Positions 62,044 to 64,000 of a stretch of DNA of 64,000 nucleotides are shown one piece after another. Both the position numbers and the translations under genes were made by a program. The stretch's first letter is position 1, and every line of letters begins with the position of its first letter. The stretch covers positions 1,860,001 through 1,924,000 of the forward strand of contig NZXX01000001.1 in NCBI GenBank assembly GCA_002702065.1, given 5' to 3'. The notes under the pieces were generated by a model. That model ran no database searches and was not told the DNA's origin. It worked only from the letters and a program-made list of their open reading frames with translations. Source of the DNA: Anaerolineaceae bacterium (GTDB lineage: Bacteria > Chloroflexota > Anaerolineae > Aggregatilineales > Phototrophicaceae).

Positions 62044-63162
62044 TTATTCACCGCCGGGTCGCAGCTCGACTTCAATGCGTTCCCAGGCTTCGCCTGTAAC
62101 GTCAATGTCCGGGTTTTCTTCCTGCAATTGCTCCAGTGCGGCCTGTGCCAGATCTGTCCGATAGGCGCCTTCGGTGGGTTCGTCTGCGATGACATTGCCT
62201 TCAATCGCAACGGCAACCGTCTGGTCCCACAACGCCTGATCCAGCATGCCAATACCATCGGGTGAAGGCCAGATAAGGGCGTTAATTTCGTTCAATTGCC
62301 ACTGCTGATGGCTTTCGCCCAGGGTCGTTCCGTTATCCAGAACAATATCCACACAGGCGTCAAAATTGTCGCGGCAGAAGATCCAGCCTTTGAAGGATGC
62401 TTTCAAGAACTTGATCGCGACTTCCTCATTGCCTTCCTCGGCCAACCAGGATTCGGTCGTAAAAATATGATCCTGAAGCATGGCTGTGCCGACGTCGTTG
62501 AAGTCGATCACGCTCAGGTCTTCCGGCTGGTACAATTCGCCCGTTTCAGGATTAACCTGTTCCAGCACCTGCGCATATTCGTTATATGTCATCGCCTGGG
62601 CTGCGTCGAGGTCGCCATTAAGGAGCATGGACATATCGAATGGCTGGTTCGGGAAAACATCGACTTCTTCTGGGTTGTCGGGGTCCAGGCCGGCGGCACG
62701 AATAGCGGCAATCAGTTCATGCTCATTGCCGAAGCCCCACGTGCCGATCGTCATGCCCTCAAAATCTTCGACCGATTCGATGCCTGTTTCGACAAACGAA
62801 ATTTCCAGCGTGCCGCTGCGCTGGAATACCTGAGCAATATTCACCAGGTCGGTGTCTTCTTCGCGCCAGTCGAGGACTTTCGGCACCCATGCGATACCAA
62901 ACTCGGCGCCGCCGGATACCACGACCTGTTGCGGAACGATTTCGACAGCACCTTCCAGAATGGTGACGTCGAGTCCTTCTTCTTCGTAAAAACCCTGGTC
63001 CAGGGCTGCAAAATAGCCAGCAAACTGTGATTGTGCCACCCATTGCAGTTGCAGGCGTACAGGGATGAGTTCCTCCTGAGCACTCACACCCCCAAGCGCC
63101 AGCAGCGCCATCAGGGTAGTCAGGCAGACCAAACCAATAAGCCTTCGTGTATGACGGAACAT
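62044..63162 (-). CDS. NMT1/THI5-like ABC substrate-binding protein (ThiY/SsuA type)
   Basis: 372 residues. Sec leader ending GGVSAQE (near residue 29), then an NMT1 fold: RLQLQWVAQSQFAGYFAALDQGFYEEEGLDV, GMTIGTWGFGNEHEL and FPNQPFDMSMLLNGDLDAAQAM. Relatives bind thiamine precursors (formylaminopyrimidine/HMP), sulfonates or nitrate; the QWxxQxQFAGYFxA start favours the ThiY side. GGAGGAAAT precedes the ATG. It lies 157 bases downstream of the permease gene of the same importer. Confidence 0.85.
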   Translation of the reverse strand: MFRHTRRLIGLVCLTTLMALLALGGVSAQEELIPVRLQLQWVAQSQFAGYFAALDQGFYEEEGLDVTILEGAVEIVPQQVVVSGGAEFGIAWVPKVLDWREEDTDLVNIAQVFQRSGTLEISFVETGIESVEDFEGMTIGTWGFGNEHELIAAIRAAGLDPDNPEEVDVFPNQPFDMSMLLNGDLDAAQAMTYNEYAQVLEQVNPETGELYQPEDLSVIDFNDVGTAMLQDHIFTTESWLAEEGNEEVAIKFLKASFKGWIFCRDNFDACVDIVLDNGTTLGESHQQWQLNEINALIWPSPDGIGMLDQALWDQTVAVAIEGNVIADEPTEGAYRTDLAQAALEQLQEENPDIDVTGEAWERIEVELRPGGE

Positions 63163-63255
63163 AGGATTTCCTCCGGTTAAGTAAGATGTTTTTAGTCTCT
63201 GCCACCCAGACAGAGATGCCCCCGCCCATTGATTAGGCCAGATGGACTTGATGCG

Positions 63256-63261
63256 AGTATA
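63256..63261 (-). promoter_or_regulatory. Possible -10 element upstream of the ThiY-like gene
   Basis: Minus-strand TATACT (complement of 63256-63261), about 94 bases before the ATG at 63162, in an AT-rich stretch; no convincing -35. It could give the binding protein its own promoter. Confidence 0.25.
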
Positions 63262-63319
63262 GCTTATTTTTCAAAAACGGAATTGGTCATCCCGGACGAA
63301 AACGCGGTGCGCACTTTTG

Positions 63320-64000
63320 TCAGTTTGCCTGACGCCGCTTTGTCTGCCAGGGCATGACCCATCGTTCTGCCAGCAAAACCACGTTATAGAAAGCGATGCC
63401 GATGATTGATGAGATCAGAATTGCGGCCCATGCTTTCGTAAAATTTACACTGGCCGCCTGCTGCGTGATGTAGACACCGAGCGTCGTGCGGGGCGCACCA
63501 AAAAATTCGGCGACGACTGCACCAATCACGCTGAGGGAGCTGGCAACGCGCAAGGCGCTGAAGATAAAGGGGAGGGCATTGGGGATGCGTAATGCCCGTA
63601 GAATCTTGAAGCCCCCGGCGGCATATGACGTCATCAGGTCAAGCTGCCGTTTGTCGACCAGGGTTAACCCTCGAACCGTATTGATCATGGTGGGGAAAAA
63701 CACGATGATGGCGACAATCGCCATTTTGGACGCAGGATTCAGTATGCCGAACCAGTTATTCATGATCGGCGCGAAAGCAATGATCGGTACGGAATTGGCA
63801 GCGATGGCAAAGGGCATGGTGGCTTCGCTGAGAACGGTCCAGCGTGCGGTGGCAAGGGCAACCAGTATGCCAGCCCCGCAGCCAATCACAAAACCCCCGA
63901 AAGCAGACCAGAACGTTGTTTTGGCGGCTTCAAACAAAATGGACTGACTGCCGGGTGTGACGAACAGGCGTAGTTCGTTCAGAAACTCAATGAGAATATC
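63320..64000 (-). CDS. ABC permease, ThiX/SsuC type (5' end outside window)
   Basis: At least 226 residues; the reading frame stays open to base 64000, so the start lies beyond the window. The TTG at 63937 is internal. BPD_transp_1 fold with five visible helices; the docking loop reads MTSYAAGGFKILRALRIPNALPFIFSALRVA. It belongs with the binding protein downstream. The ATPase gene may be just outside the window. Confidence 0.85.
   Translation of the reverse strand, partial: DILIEFLNELRLFVTPGSQSILFEAAKTTFWSAFGGFVIGCGAGILVALATARWTVLSEATMPFAIAANSVPIIAFAPIMNNWFGILNPASKMAIVAIIVFFPTMINTVRGLTLVDKRQLDLMTSYAAGGFKILRALRIPNALPFIFSALRVASSLSVIGAVVAEFFGAPRTTLGVYITQQAASVNFTKAWAAILISSIIGIAFYNVVLLAERWVMPWQTKRRQAN

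Noticed and set aside
1..64000. CRISPR arrays, insertion sequences, phage genes, tRNA or rRNA genes
   Set aside because: No regularly spaced repeats, transposase motifs, phage structural genes or tRNA-like TTCGAATCC contexts with matching arms were seen on either strand.

Overview
The window is a gene-dense, moderately GC-rich bacterial chromosome segment of about 55 protein genes. No rRNA, tRNA, CRISPR array or insertion sequence was recognised. It is most like a heterotrophic member of the Chloroflexota, probably Anaerolineae-type. The grounds are sugar-binding proteins with short leaders ending in an alanine followed by Gln-Asp, several ABC importers without local ATPases, and many glycan-degrading and acid-sugar genes. 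This taxonomic call is an inference from protein style, not from a marker gene.

Layout. 1-2034: end of an unknown gene, a small membrane protein, a RaiA/HPF-like ribosome hibernation protein, a small stress-like protein and a YjlB-type cupin. 2196-4085: a D-threonine-aldolase-like PLP enzyme and an aminoglycoside-type nucleotidyltransferase. 4406-10111: an arabinan operon (GH51, CUT1 importer, GH43). 10106-12387 (minus): GH4 glycosidase plus PfkB kinase. 12596-20089: amidohydrolase, CUT1 importer, PIG-L deacetylase, Gfo/Idh oxidoreductase and lactonase, apparently an oxidative route for a (perhaps N-acetylated) sugar. 20279-23910: a heterodimeric ABC exporter. 24039-24851: a GNAT enzyme.

24848-32248 (minus) is a peptide/N-acylamino-acid operon: class C and class A penicillin-recognising hydrolase relatives, an NSAR/OSBS-type racemase, and a family 5 binding protein with Opp/Dpp permeases. 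It is divergent from an RpiR/MurR-type regulator followed by an MlrC-type M81 metallopeptidase. 35007-43313 is an acid-sugar and sulfated-glycan cluster (SDR, Gfo/Idh, enolase-superfamily dehydratase, sulfatase, two paralogous propeller proteins, aldo/keto reductase). 43322-45822 (minus) encodes a divergent GroEL-like chaperonin and a Ycf48/BNR-type propeller, divergent from a FadR-type GntR regulator.

46711-59473 is a second glycan cluster: two sulfatases, an Lpl-type importer, a tandem pair of BNR propellers, a GH33-type sialidase, an HpcH/HpaI aldolase, an FAD oxidoreductase and an RraA-like aldolase. It ends in a hairpin terminator and is followed by an IclR regulator. The window closes with a Delta12-type fatty acid desaturase and, on the minus strand, a ThiY/SsuA-like binding protein and the 3' part of its permease.

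The most interesting signals are: (1) a 15-bp element shared, in opposite orientation, by the promoter of the GntR regulator and the promoter of the acid-sugar cluster; (2) a chaperonin-like protein that has lost the Asp398-equivalent ATPase residue and is paired with a propeller; (3) stem-loops placed 20-26 nt after the stop codon of all four binding-protein genes that precede permeases; (4) a compact divergent promoter/operator between the RpiR regulator and the peptide operon; (5) two propeller families that may be uncharacterised carbohydrate-active enzymes.
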